A DNA stretch of 64,000 bases from Roseomonas alba (GTDB lineage Bacteria > Pseudomonadota > Alphaproteobacteria > Acetobacterales > Acetobacteraceae): assembly GCF_019430885.1 (NCBI RefSeq), contig NZ_JAHYBZ010000002.1:186001-250000 (forward strand), written 5' to 3'. The notes under the pieces are model-generated. The model saw nothing but the letters and a program-made list of their open reading frames with translations. It was not told the DNA's origin and ran no database searches. Shown here piece after piece: positions 33,712-41,509 of this stretch (its first letter is position 1; each line of letters begins with the position of its first letter). The translations under genes and the position numbers were made by a program.

Positions 33712-34796
33712 GTGGCTCCTCGGAGGACGACGATCTCGCCGCAGCCTGGGGCGCGGCGCTCGAGGAGGAAGGCACCGGCGGCGGCGAGCCCGCCGAGGCC
33801 GCGCCGCCGCCCGATGCCACCCGCGTGCTGAACCAGGCCGAGATCGACAGCCTGCTCGGCTTCGACAGCAAGGGGGGCGAGGGCGGCGAGGAGAGCGGGA
33901 TCCAGAAGATCATCTCCTCCGGGCTGGTGTCCTATGAACGCCTGCCCATGCTGGAGATCGTCTTCGACCGCATGGTGCGCCTGATGTCGACGACGCTGCG
34001 CAACTTCACCTCGGACAATGTCGAGGTGTCGATCGACGGCATCGTCTCGCTGCGCTTCGCGGACTACCTGAACTCGATCCCGCTGCCGGCGATGCTCGGC
34101 GTCACACGCGCCGAGCAATGGGACAACTACGGGTTGATCGTCGTTGATTCCGCGTTGATCTATTCCGTGGTGGACGTGCTGCTGGGCGGGCGGCGCGGCA
34201 CCGCGGCGATGCGCATCGAGGGCCGCCCCTACACCACCATCGAACGCACCCTGGTCGAGCGCCTGATCGGCGTGGTGCTCGAAGACCTGACCGCGGCCTT
34301 CGAACCGCTCTGCCCGGTCGTCTTCGGCTTCGAGCGGCTGGAGGTGAATCCCCGCTTCGCCGCCATCTCGCGGCCCTCCAATGCCTGCGTGCTCGTGCGG
34401 CTACGCATCGACATGGAGGATCGCGGCGGCAAGCTCGAATTGCTGCTGCCCTATGCGACGCTGGAACCGGTGCGCGAGCTGCTGCTCCAGCAATTCATGG
34501 GCGAGAAGTTCGGCCGCGACAGCATCTGGGAAACCCACCTCGCCGAGGAGCTGCGCTCCACCGAGGTCGCGCTCGACGTGGTGCTGGATGAGCAGGTGTT
34601 GCCGCTCTCCACCGTGATCGACCTGAAGGTGGGCGACCGCATCGCGCTTGGCGTCGCGCCCGGCGCGCCGGTGCGGCTGCGCTGCGGGGAGGTGCCGCTC
34701 TTCGAGGCTGAGCTCGGCCGCCAGGACCAGCGGCTGGCCGTGCGCATCTCGCGCGAACTGGAACGCGGCCGCGCCGCGGGAGGGATTGCCGCATGA
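33708..34796 (+). CDS. fliM: Flagellar motor switch protein FliM
   Basis: A 362-residue C-ring protein that receives phospho-CheY and sets rotation. The CheY-binding peptide LNQAEIDSLLGFD lies at residues 41-53, after an unusual acidic extension of 40 residues; in most FliM proteins it is at the very start. The middle FliG-binding domain contains YERLPMLEIVFDRMVRLMSTTLRNFTSDNVEV and the C-terminal SpoA domain contains LPLSTVIDLKVGDRIALG. It is coupled to fliL and the DUF6468 gene by 4-base overlaps. Confidence 0.96.
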   Translation: MSGSSEDDDLAAAWGAALEEEGTGGGEPAEAAPPPDATRVLNQAEIDSLLGFDSKGGEGGEESGIQKIISSGLVSYERLPMLEIVFDRMVRLMSTTLRNFTSDNVEVSIDGIVSLRFADYLNSIPLPAMLGVTRAEQWDNYGLIVVDSALIYSVVDVLLGGRRGTAAMRIEGRPYTTIERTLVERLIGVVLEDLTAAFEPLCPVVFGFERLEVNPRFAAISRPSNACVLVRLRIDMEDRGGKLELLLPYATLEPVRELLLQQFMGEKFGRDSIWETHLAEELRSTEVALDVVLDEQVLPLSTVIDLKVGDRIALGVAPGAPVRLRCGEVPLFEAELGRQDQRLAVRISRELERGRAAGGIAA

Positions 34797-35224
34797 CGCC
34801 GCTCGAATGGGTGCTGCAACTGGTATTGCTGCTGATGCTGGCGGCCGCCATTCCCTTCGCGCTGCGGCTGGAACGCGCGCTGCGGGAGATCCGGCGCGAT
34901 CGCTCCGCGCTCGACAGCAGCGCCCAGGGCCTGGGCGAGGCTGCGCGCATGGCCGAGGCGGCGATGGTGCGGCTGCGCGCCTCGGCGGAACTGGCGGGTC
35001 GGCAGGTCGCCGAACGCACCGCGACGGCCGAACCTCTGCGCGACGATCTGCGCTACCTGATCGAACGCGCGGAGGCGTTGGCCGACCGCCTGGAAGGGCT
35101 GGTGCGCGCCGGCCGCCCGCTGACGAACGACGCGCCGCGCGCCGAGCCCGCGCCGCTGCAAAGCCAGGCCGAGCGCGACCTGCTGCGCGCCATTAGCCTC
35201 GGCGCCGCACGGACGGCGCGATGA
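34793..35224 (+). CDS. DUF6468 membrane-anchored flagellar-operon protein
   Basis: A 143-residue protein with one N-terminal transmembrane helix (about residues 7-25, VLQLVLLLMLAAAIPFALRL) and a long cytoplasmic helix. The pattern and place directly after fliM match the DUF6468 proteins found in alphaproteobacterial flagellar operons; I base the family name on this match. The function is unknown, but strict coupling to fliM (ATGA) and to the next gene (ATGA) argues for a motor-related role. Confidence 0.75.
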   Translation: MTPLEWVLQLVLLLMLAAAIPFALRLERALREIRRDRSALDSSAQGLGEAARMAEAAMVRLRASAELAGRQVAERTATAEPLRDDLRYLIERAEALADRLEGLVRAGRPLTNDAPRAEPAPLQSQAERDLLRAISLGAARTAR

Positions 35225-35862
35225 TGGCCCTGCCGCGCCCGCGCCTGGTGCCCGCGGCGATTCTCGCCATGGGCGGCCTGTTCCTGGTGAAGGCGGAGAC
35301 GCTGCTGGTCGCGCTGCGTGCACCGTCCCTGGCCGTCGTGGCGCCCGCGCAGGCCTCCGATCCCGCGCCGGCACCGGCACCCGCGTCGCGGCCCGCTGCC
35401 GCCCCCGCGGCCACGCCCGTCGCGCCGCCGGCGCCGCCCGATCCGGCCGCCCAGGCGGAGCGCGCGCTGCTGGAGCAGCTCCGCGCCCGCCGTGCCGACA
35501 TCGAGGCGCGCGAGCAGGCCGTGGCGGCGCAGCAGGTCATGATCCAGGCCGCCGAACAGCGTCTCGCCCGTCGCGTCGAGGAACTGACCGCGCTCCAGCA
35601 GCGTCTGGAATCCCTCGATCGCGCCCGCACGGATCGCGAGGAAGCCGGCTGGCGCGGCCTGGTGCGCACCTATGAGGCGATGCGACCGCGCGATGCGGCG
35701 GCGATCTTCGACGACCTCGAACTCCCCGTGCTGGTCGAGATCCTCGACCGCATGAATGAGCGCAAGGCCGCGCCCGTGATCGGGGCGATGCGCCCTGAAA
35801 AGGCGCGGACGGTGACGGCCGAGCTCGCGCGGCACCGCGCGCAGCGCAACGCGGCGGATTGA
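35221..35862 (+). CDS. MotE-like periplasmic chaperone (MgtE N-domain protein)
   Basis: A 213-residue protein with an N-terminal signal/anchor (about residues 8-28), a Pro/Ala-rich linker (about 40-78), a charged coiled coil (about 80-140) and a C-terminal MgtE-N-like helical domain (YEAMRPRDAAAIFDDLELPVLVEILDRMNERKAAPVIGAMRPEKARTVTAEL). This architecture equals that of MotE, which stabilises the periplasmic stator protein MotC in rhizobia. MotB/MotC genes are not in the window. It is coupled upstream to the DUF6468 gene. Confidence 0.85.
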   Translation: MMALPRPRLVPAAILAMGGLFLVKAETLLVALRAPSLAVVAPAQASDPAPAPAPASRPAAAPAATPVAPPAPPDPAAQAERALLEQLRARRADIEAREQAVAAQQVMIQAAEQRLARRVEELTALQQRLESLDRARTDREEAGWRGLVRTYEAMRPRDAAAIFDDLELPVLVEILDRMNERKAAPVIGAMRPEKARTVTAELARHRAQRNAAD

Positions 35863-35895
35863 CGACGGACCCCTGGCAGGAGGCGAACACCACCG

Positions 35896-36276
35896 ATGGA
35901 TCGGAACATCAACGTCCTGATCGTGGACGACTACCGGACCATGTTGCGGATCATCCGCAACCTGTTGAAGCAGCTCGACTTCAACAATGTCGATGAGGCG
36001 ACGGACGGGCAGGAGGCGCTGGCCAAGCTGCGCGCCGGCAATTTCGGCCTGGTCATCAGCGACTGGAACATGGCGCCGATGACGGGGCTCGACCTGCTGA
36101 AGGAGGTCCGGGCCGACGCGAAGCTGAAGAACCTGCCCTTCATCATGATCACCGCCGAGAGCAAGACGGAGAACGTGGTCGCTGCCAAGCAGGCGGGCGT
36201 GTCCAACTACATCGTCAAGCCCTTCAACGCCGAGACGCTGAAGGAGAAGATCGAGAAGGTGATGGTCCATGCCTGA
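35896..36276 (+). CDS. cheY: Chemotaxis response regulator CheY
   Basis: A 126-residue single receiver domain. All key residues are visible: Asp11/Asp12 (IVDDY), phospho-acceptor Asp56 in VISDWNMAPMTG, Thr86 in FIMITAES, and Lys108 in YIVKPFNAETL. Phosphorylated CheY binds FliM to switch rotation; FliM and CheZ are encoded on each side, but the kinase CheA is elsewhere. Its end overlaps the start of cheZ by 8 bases. Confidence 0.97.
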   Translation: MDRNINVLIVDDYRTMLRIIRNLLKQLDFNNVDEATDGQEALAKLRAGNFGLVISDWNMAPMTGLDLLKEVRADAKLKNLPFIMITAESKTENVVAAKQAGVSNYIVKPFNAETLKEKIEKVMVHA

Positions 36277-36862
36277 CGGAACCCCCGGCACGTCAGACGA
36301 CGATCGCATCGAGGCCGCGGTGCGCGCGGTGCTCGGTTCCATGGCCGGCGACCTCACGGCACGCGAGGCGGCGCTGCTCGCCGAGCTCGAGGCTTTGGGC
36401 CGCACCATCGCCCGGGCGAAGGCCGAGATCGCGGCGCTGTCGGTGGACGACATCACCGGCGCGCATATCCCCTCCGCGACCGATGAACTCGACGCCATCG
36501 TCGGCCATACGGCCGAGGCGACGAACGAGATCCTCGACAGTTGCGAGGTGCTGGAACGCCTCCAGACCGAGGTGCCCGAGCCGGCCTCGACCGCTCTGCA
36601 GGGCGCGGTGACGCGGATCTACGAGGCATGCTCCTTCCAGGACATCACCGGCCAGCGGATCAGCAAGGTGGTCTCTGCGCTGAAGGCGATCGAATCCCGG
36701 GTCGAGGCTGCCGTCGCCAATGCTGCCGGCCGCGTCGCGCCCGCGCCCGCCGCGCCGGCGGTGCCGCGCACCGAGGGGCAGGAACTGGCGCACGGGCCGC
36801 AACTGCCCGGCGGTGGCACCTCGCAGGAAGAGATTGACCGCCTGCTGGCGAGTTTCGACTGA
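36269..36862 (+). CDS. cheZ: CheY-phosphatase CheZ
   Basis: A 197-residue helical phosphatase that removes phosphate from CheY. The signature CSFQDITGQRISKVV holds the catalytic pair (Asp125 and Gln129). The last 13 residues, SQEEIDRLLASFD, look strikingly like the CheY-binding peptide of FliM (LNQAEIDSLLGFD here), so the tail should dock on CheY as the CheZ C-terminal peptide does in E. coli. An Ala/Pro-rich linker (about 150-170) tethers it. It overlaps cheY by 8 bases and the next gene by 1 base (TGATG). Confidence 0.94.
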   Translation: MPDGTPGTSDDDRIEAAVRAVLGSMAGDLTAREAALLAELEALGRTIARAKAEIAALSVDDITGAHIPSATDELDAIVGHTAEATNEILDSCEVLERLQTEVPEPASTALQGAVTRIYEACSFQDITGQRISKVVSALKAIESRVEAAVANAAGRVAPAPAAPAVPRTEGQELAHGPQLPGGGTSQEEIDRLLASFD

Positions 36863-39732
36863 TGCGCCTGCCGACACTGCTGCTGCTCGCGCTGATGGTC
36901 CTGGCCCCCGCCGCACGGGGGCAGGAGGCGCCGCGCGTGGCGATGCGGGTCGGCACGCATTCCGATCTCGGCCGCCTGGTTTTCGATTGGCCGTCGCGGG
37001 TCGGCTATCGCGTCGAGGAAGGGGAGGGCCGCCTGGTCATCCGCTTCGACGCGCCGGCCCGGATCGATCTGTCCGCCGCGCGCCGTCCGCCGCGCAACAT
37101 TATCGCGGTGGAGCAGGATGGCGCCGCGATCGTCATCCGCATCGCACCGGGTGCGCGGCCACGGCATTTCCGCCTGGACAACCGCATCGTGCTGGATGTG
37201 CGCGATGCGGAACGCGCCGCACCGGCGGCCACCGCCGAGGCGCGTCCGGCGCGCGCCCCGCGCAACGCCGCGCCGGCACCGCGCGCCGAACCGCCGCCCC
37301 GCCCAGCCGAACCGGCCCCGTTGGCCGCGCGCCCGGCGCCGGCGGCCGTGCCGGTGCCTGCGGCCCCGGCGGCGCCCGCCGCACCCCCGGTTCCGTCCGC
37401 GCGCGTGTCGGCTCCGGCCCCGGCCGCTGCGCCGATCCCCGTGGCGCTGCCGGGTCCCTCCCGCCTGCGGCTGCGCAGCGGCGCGCCGCCGGCCTTCGCG
37501 CTGGATGCCGGGGCCGATGCCGGTCTCGCGGTCTTCCGGCGGGGGGACTGGGTCCATGTGGTGCTCGATCGGCCGGTCGAGATCGACCTTGCCCCCCTGC
37601 GCGGCCATCCGGTCTTTGGTGGCCTTGAGATCCTGCCGGCCGGGGAAGCCACCGCCCTGCGCCTGCCTCTGCCGGCGCCGGCGCGCCTGTCGGCGCGGCG
37701 CGATGGCGAGGCCTGGGTGCTGGAGGCGGTGCGCGACGCCATGCCCGCCGATGCCGCCATCCTGCGCACCGATCCCGATCCCGGCCCGCCGGCGCGGCTG
37801 CTGTTGCAGGGCGGCGCACCCGGCGGCTCCGTGACCCTGACCGACCCGGCGACGGGGGAGACCCTGCTGGTCGGCACCTTGCGCCGGCCCGGCCCGGCCG
37901 TGCTGGTGGCGCGACGCCTGCCGGAATTCGACCTGCTGCCGACCATGCTGGGCACCGCCATCCTCGCGCGCTCCGACCGGCTGGTGCTGCGGCCGACGAC
38001 TGAGGACCGCTTCGCCTTGCAGACGGCGGGCGGGGACCCGCTCGGCCTGGGGACGCCGGCGGGGCGCGAGACGCCGGCCGCGGCCCGCGCCATGACGCGG
38101 GTGCTGGAGATGCCGGACGGCCCGGTACCGACCCTGCTTGAACGGCTGCGCAACCTGCTGCTCGCCGTGCAGGCCGCGCCGCCGCTGTCGCGCGGGCCGG
38201 CGCGCCGCGATGCGGCGGAAACGCTGTTGGCGCTCGGCATGCCGCAGGAGGCGCAGGCCATGGCGGCCATCGCCTTCCAGGAGGATCCCCAGTCGCGCGA
38301 GGATCCGCGCCTGCTGCTCGCCCACGGCGTGGCGGCGCTGCTGTCCGGGCGCGTCGCCGATGCGCGTGGCATCGACGATCCGCGCCTGCCGGCGCGCGAC
38401 GAGGTGGCGCTGTGGCGGGCACTGTTCGGCCTCGCGCGCGGCGAACCTGCCGCAACGGCGCTGCTCGCTGCCGCACCGCTGCTGCTGAGCTATCCGGAGG
38501 CCCTGCGCGAACGCAGCCTGCCCATGGCCGCCGAGGCGCTGGCGCAGGGCGGGGAGCCCGCCGCGGCCGCTGCCCTGATAGCCCAGGCGGGGGAGGCGGC
38601 GGGCCTTGGCCTCGCCCGCGCCATGGTGCTCGAGGTGCAGGGTGATCGCGACGCCGCCATCGCGGCCTATGCCACATTGATCGCCGGCCGCGACCGCCGC
38701 CAGCGCGCGGTGGCGATGCGCCGCGCGGCGGAGCTGCGCCTCGCCGCCGGCGCCATCGACCAGGCCGGGGCGGCCGAGGCGCTGGAGCAATCCCTCTTTG
38801 CCTGGCGCGGCGGGGCGGAGGATATCGCGCTGCGCCGCCGCATCGCCGCGCTGCGTGTTGCGGCGGGGCAAGGTGTCCAGGCCTTCACCCTTCTCGATGA
38901 GACCGGGCGGCTGTTCCCCGATCAGGCCGCCACGCTGCGGCCCGATCTGCAGGACGCCTTCGCCGCGGCCCTGGAAACCGCGCCGCCGCTGGTCGCGGCC
39001 ACCCTGTTCGATACGAATCCGGACATGCTTCCGGCCGGTCGGCGCGGAGAGACCGCCATACAGGTTCTCGCCGACCGGCTGGCGGGCCTCGATCTGCCGG
39101 ACCGCGCCGCGGCGCTGTTGCGGCGCGCCATGACCTCGGCCGAACCGGGCGCGGCACGCGCGGCGATCGGTGCGCGGCTCGCCGCACTGCGTGCCGCCGA
39201 AGGTGATGCCGCGGGCACGCTCGCCGCACTCGATGACAGCGAATCGGATGCGCTTGAATCCGCGCTGGCGACGCGACGCACGCTGTTGCGCGCACGCGCG
39301 CTGGCGCGCCGAGGTGCGCGCGGCGAGGCGGATGCGCTGCTCGCGACACTCGGCGCGCCGGGCGCCGCGGCGCGTGCGGAGCTGCGCGCCGAGGCGCAGG
39401 ATTGGGCCGGCGCGGCGGCCGCGATGGGCGTTCATCTCGCCGCCACCCTGCCTGCCGCACCGGCGCCGCTGGGCGCTGAGGATCGCGCCGCCATCGCGCG
39501 CACCGCGGCGTATCTTGCGCTTGCCGGCGACGAACCGGGCCTCGCCACGCTGCGCGCGGCGCAGGGCGCGCGCATGGAAGGTGGACCGCTCGCCGAGGCT
39601 TTCAGCGTGCTCACCTCCGATCCGCTGCGCGGCGTCGCCGACCTGCCGCGCCTGCAGCGGGAACTCGGCATGATGCGGCTTCTGCCCACGCGGCTGGATG
39701 CCTTGCGGACAGGCGTGCAGGTTGCGCGCTGA
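36862..39732 (+). CDS. Large periplasmic AMIN-like/TPR-like protein of the flagellar operon
   Basis: A 956-residue exported protein that I cannot name. A signal peptide (residues 1-21) precedes an AMIN-like beta domain (about 25-115: RLVFDWPSRVGYRVEEGEGRLVIRFD, FRLDNRIVLDVRDAE). A Pro/Ala-rich linker (about 115-205), a second beta-rich part (about 205-420) and a long Ala/Leu-rich solenoid of probable tetratricopeptide-like helical pairs (about 430-956) follow. AMIN domains usually bind peptidoglycan or septal/polar targets. Its ATG overlaps the cheZ stop, so it is the last coupled gene of the fliL unit and probably acts on the motor or its cell-envelope anchoring; this is inference. Confidence 0.85.
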   Translation: MRLPTLLLLALMVLAPAARGQEAPRVAMRVGTHSDLGRLVFDWPSRVGYRVEEGEGRLVIRFDAPARIDLSAARRPPRNIIAVEQDGAAIVIRIAPGARPRHFRLDNRIVLDVRDAERAAPAATAEARPARAPRNAAPAPRAEPPPRPAEPAPLAARPAPAAVPVPAAPAAPAAPPVPSARVSAPAPAAAPIPVALPGPSRLRLRSGAPPAFALDAGADAGLAVFRRGDWVHVVLDRPVEIDLAPLRGHPVFGGLEILPAGEATALRLPLPAPARLSARRDGEAWVLEAVRDAMPADAAILRTDPDPGPPARLLLQGGAPGGSVTLTDPATGETLLVGTLRRPGPAVLVARRLPEFDLLPTMLGTAILARSDRLVLRPTTEDRFALQTAGGDPLGLGTPAGRETPAAARAMTRVLEMPDGPVPTLLERLRNLLLAVQAAPPLSRGPARRDAAETLLALGMPQEAQAMAAIAFQEDPQSREDPRLLLAHGVAALLSGRVADARGIDDPRLPARDEVALWRALFGLARGEPAATALLAAAPLLLSYPEALRERSLPMAAEALAQGGEPAAAAALIAQAGEAAGLGLARAMVLEVQGDRDAAIAAYATLIAGRDRRQRAVAMRRAAELRLAAGAIDQAGAAEALEQSLFAWRGGAEDIALRRRIAALRVAAGQGVQAFTLLDETGRLFPDQAATLRPDLQDAFAAALETAPPLVAATLFDTNPDMLPAGRRGETAIQVLADRLAGLDLPDRAAALLRRAMTSAEPGAARAAIGARLAALRAAEGDAAGTLAALDDSESDALESALATRRTLLRARALARRGARGEADALLATLGAPGAAARAELRAEAQDWAGAAAAMGVHLAATLPAAPAPLGAEDRAAIARTAAYLALAGDEPGLATLRAAQGARMEGGPLAEAFSVLTSDPLRGVADLPRLQRELGMMRLLPTRLDALRTGVQVAR

Positions 39733-39895
39733 GATGCGCGTCCCCCGGGGGGGAGTTCTGCAATTTTTCCGGTCCGATCGGCGCAATTTCACTTGCACCC
39801 CCGGACCCCTTGCCGCATATCGCGCGGCCGTTGACCCAAATGATCGGACTTCCCCGATCGCCCTGGTCATCTGCTGGCTGGAAGGAGCCCTTAAC

Positions 39896-40354
39896 ATGGA
39901 TGCTCTCGTCCAACCGGGGATGGTCTCGGATCTGCCGAGCGACACCCGGAACACCGACGATAACTGCTCGGCGACACCCGAGAAGGACTACTTTATTGCG
40001 CGTAATGGCATTCGCTACGCCGGCACGCATCTGATCATCGATCTGTGGGGCGCGACGAATCTCGACGATCCCGACCATATCGATGCGACGCTGCGTGAGG
40101 CCGCGCTCGCCACGGGCGCGACCATCCTGCATGGGCATTTCCACCACTTCTCGCCCAATGGCGGTGTGTCGGGCGTGCTGGTGCTGGCCGAAAGCCATGT
40201 CTCGATCCATTCCTGGCCGGAGCGTGACTACGCCGCGCTCGACATCTTCGTCTGCGGCGAATGCGATCCGTACAAGGCGATCCCGGCCCTGAAGCGTGGC
40301 TTCCTGCCGGAGCGCGTGCAGCTTTCCGAGCACAAGCGCGGCCTGATCGGCTGA
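39896..40354 (+). CDS. speD: S-adenosylmethionine decarboxylase proenzyme
   Basis: A 152-residue SpeD of the short bacterial type, which makes decarboxylated AdoMet for spermidine synthesis. The processing site AESHVSIHSWPE is intact: cleavage before Ser100 creates the pyruvoyl group. The catalytic Cys120 lies in FVCGECDP. A roughly 35-residue N-terminal extension precedes the usual GTHLIIDLWG start. The start at 39896 follows an AAGGAG ribosome-binding site (39882-39887). In 39733-39895 several CCGATC/GATCGG inverted repeats occur and may be regulatory. Confidence 0.95.
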   Translation: MDALVQPGMVSDLPSDTRNTDDNCSATPEKDYFIARNGIRYAGTHLIIDLWGATNLDDPDHIDATLREAALATGATILHGHFHHFSPNGGVSGVLVLAESHVSIHSWPERDYAALDIFVCGECDPYKAIPALKRGFLPERVQLSEHKRGLIG

Positions 40355-40380
40355 CGCGCTCGGCCAGGGCGATCTGAAAC

Positions 40381-40413
40381 GGGGCCGGGCGGCAGCGTCC
40401 GGCCCCTTTGTTT
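40381..40413 (+). terminator. Rho-independent terminator between speD and speE
   Basis: GGGGCCGG (40381-40388) and CCGGCCCC (40399-40406) form a perfect 8-base-pair stem with a 10-base loop, followed by TTTGTTT. It is a classic intrinsic terminator 27 bases after the speD stop. Confidence 0.85.
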
Positions 40414-40433
40414 GACCATGGGGAATGCTGCAC

Positions 40434-41306
40434 ATGGCCTTCGATCTCTGGGTGAACGAGACGCTGTACGAAGCCTGGGGCCAGCGCTTCCGCGTGAAGC
40501 GCGAACTCGCCCGCGTGACGTCCGCTTTCCAGGACATCATGATCTTCGAGAGCGAGACGCATGGCCGCGTCATGATGCTCGACGGCGTGGTGCAGATCAC
40601 CGAGGCCGATGAATTCTCCTATCAGGAGATGATCGCGCATGTGCCGTTGCTCGCGCATGGCGCGGCGAAGAACGTCCTGATCATCGGTGCCGGCGATGGC
40701 GGCGTGCTGCGGCGCGTGTTGCAGCACAAGGGCGTCGAGCGCGCCGTGATGGTCGAGATCGACGGCGAGGTGATCCGACTCGCCAAGGAATTCCTGCCCG
40801 GCATCGCCGGCGATGCGTGGAACGACCCTCGCGCGCAGGTGCTGGTCGCGGACGGCATCGACTATGTTCGCAACGCGCCGGATGCGTCCTTCGACGTGGT
40901 GATCGTGGACAGCACCGATCCGATCGGTGTCGGCGAGGTCCTGTTCACCGACGAGTTCTACGCGAATTGCGCGCGTCTGCTGACGCCGCGCGGGCTGATC
41001 GTGAACCAGTGCGGCGTGCCGGCGATGCAGGCGGATGAACTGCGCGAGACGTCGATCCGCCGCGGCAAGGCCTTCCCGGACATCTGGGCCTATCTGGCGG
41101 CCGTGCCGACCTATGTCGGCGGCTTCATGACGCTGGGCTGGTCGGGCAAGGATGCCGGCTGCCGCGCCGTGCCGGTCGAGGAAATCCGCAGGCGGGCGGA
41201 CGCTGCCGGCATACTCGGCACGACACGCTACTGGACGCCGGAGATCCATGTCGGCGCCTTTCACCTGCCGCCCTATATCGCGGAGCACCTGCCGCAGGGC
41301 GGTTGA
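40434..41306 (+). CDS. speE: Spermidine synthase (polyamine aminopropyltransferase)
   Basis: A 290-residue enzyme that transfers an aminopropyl group from decarboxylated AdoMet to putrescine. Typical segments are HGRVMMLDGVVQITEADEFSYQEMIAHVPL, the nucleotide-binding VLIIGAGDGGVLRRVLQHKGVERAVMVEID, the catalytic region VDSTDPIGVGEVLFTDEFY, and EIHVGAFHLPPYI. The ATG at 40434 is preferred to that at 40425 because GGGGAA at 40420-40425 then has normal spacing. A terminator sits just upstream, so speE needs readthrough or its own promoter. Confidence 0.95.
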   Translation: MAFDLWVNETLYEAWGQRFRVKRELARVTSAFQDIMIFESETHGRVMMLDGVVQITEADEFSYQEMIAHVPLLAHGAAKNVLIIGAGDGGVLRRVLQHKGVERAVMVEIDGEVIRLAKEFLPGIAGDAWNDPRAQVLVADGIDYVRNAPDASFDVVIVDSTDPIGVGEVLFTDEFYANCARLLTPRGLIVNQCGVPAMQADELRETSIRRGKAFPDIWAYLAAVPTYVGGFMTLGWSGKDAGCRAVPVEEIRRRADAAGILGTTRYWTPEIHVGAFHLPPYIAEHLPQGG

Positions 41307-41441
41307 CGTGCCGGGTGACCGGCGCGAGGGCTGCATTGGTCCACGTCGCCGGTGCCGGTCGGGACGTCCCGCCACGCATGGGCATCCCGGATGCCCGCCG
41401 CGCGGCCGGCGCGGAGCGTCATGGTCTTCCGTGCGGCGCCG

Positions 41442-41509
41442 CTAGAGCATTTCCGGCGAACTTCCGTTCACCTGCCCGGATGAGTCCATCCTGACAGGAT
41501 CTGCTCTAG
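41442..41509. repeat. CTAGAGC-type inverted repeat, copy 2
   Basis: CTAGAGCA (41442-41449) and TGCTCTAG (41502-41509) bracket 52 bases. As at 32247-32250, the CTAG end provides the TAG stop codon of a minus-strand gene, here at 41506-41508. The rest of 41307-41505 shows no gene. Confidence 0.6.

Noticed and set aside
36619..39954. 1111-codon open frame antisense to cheZ and the AMIN/TPR-like gene
   Set aside because: It lies opposite well-supported coupled genes, has Arg/Gly/His-rich low-complexity translation, and matches no family. Long antisense frames are expected in G+C-rich DNA.
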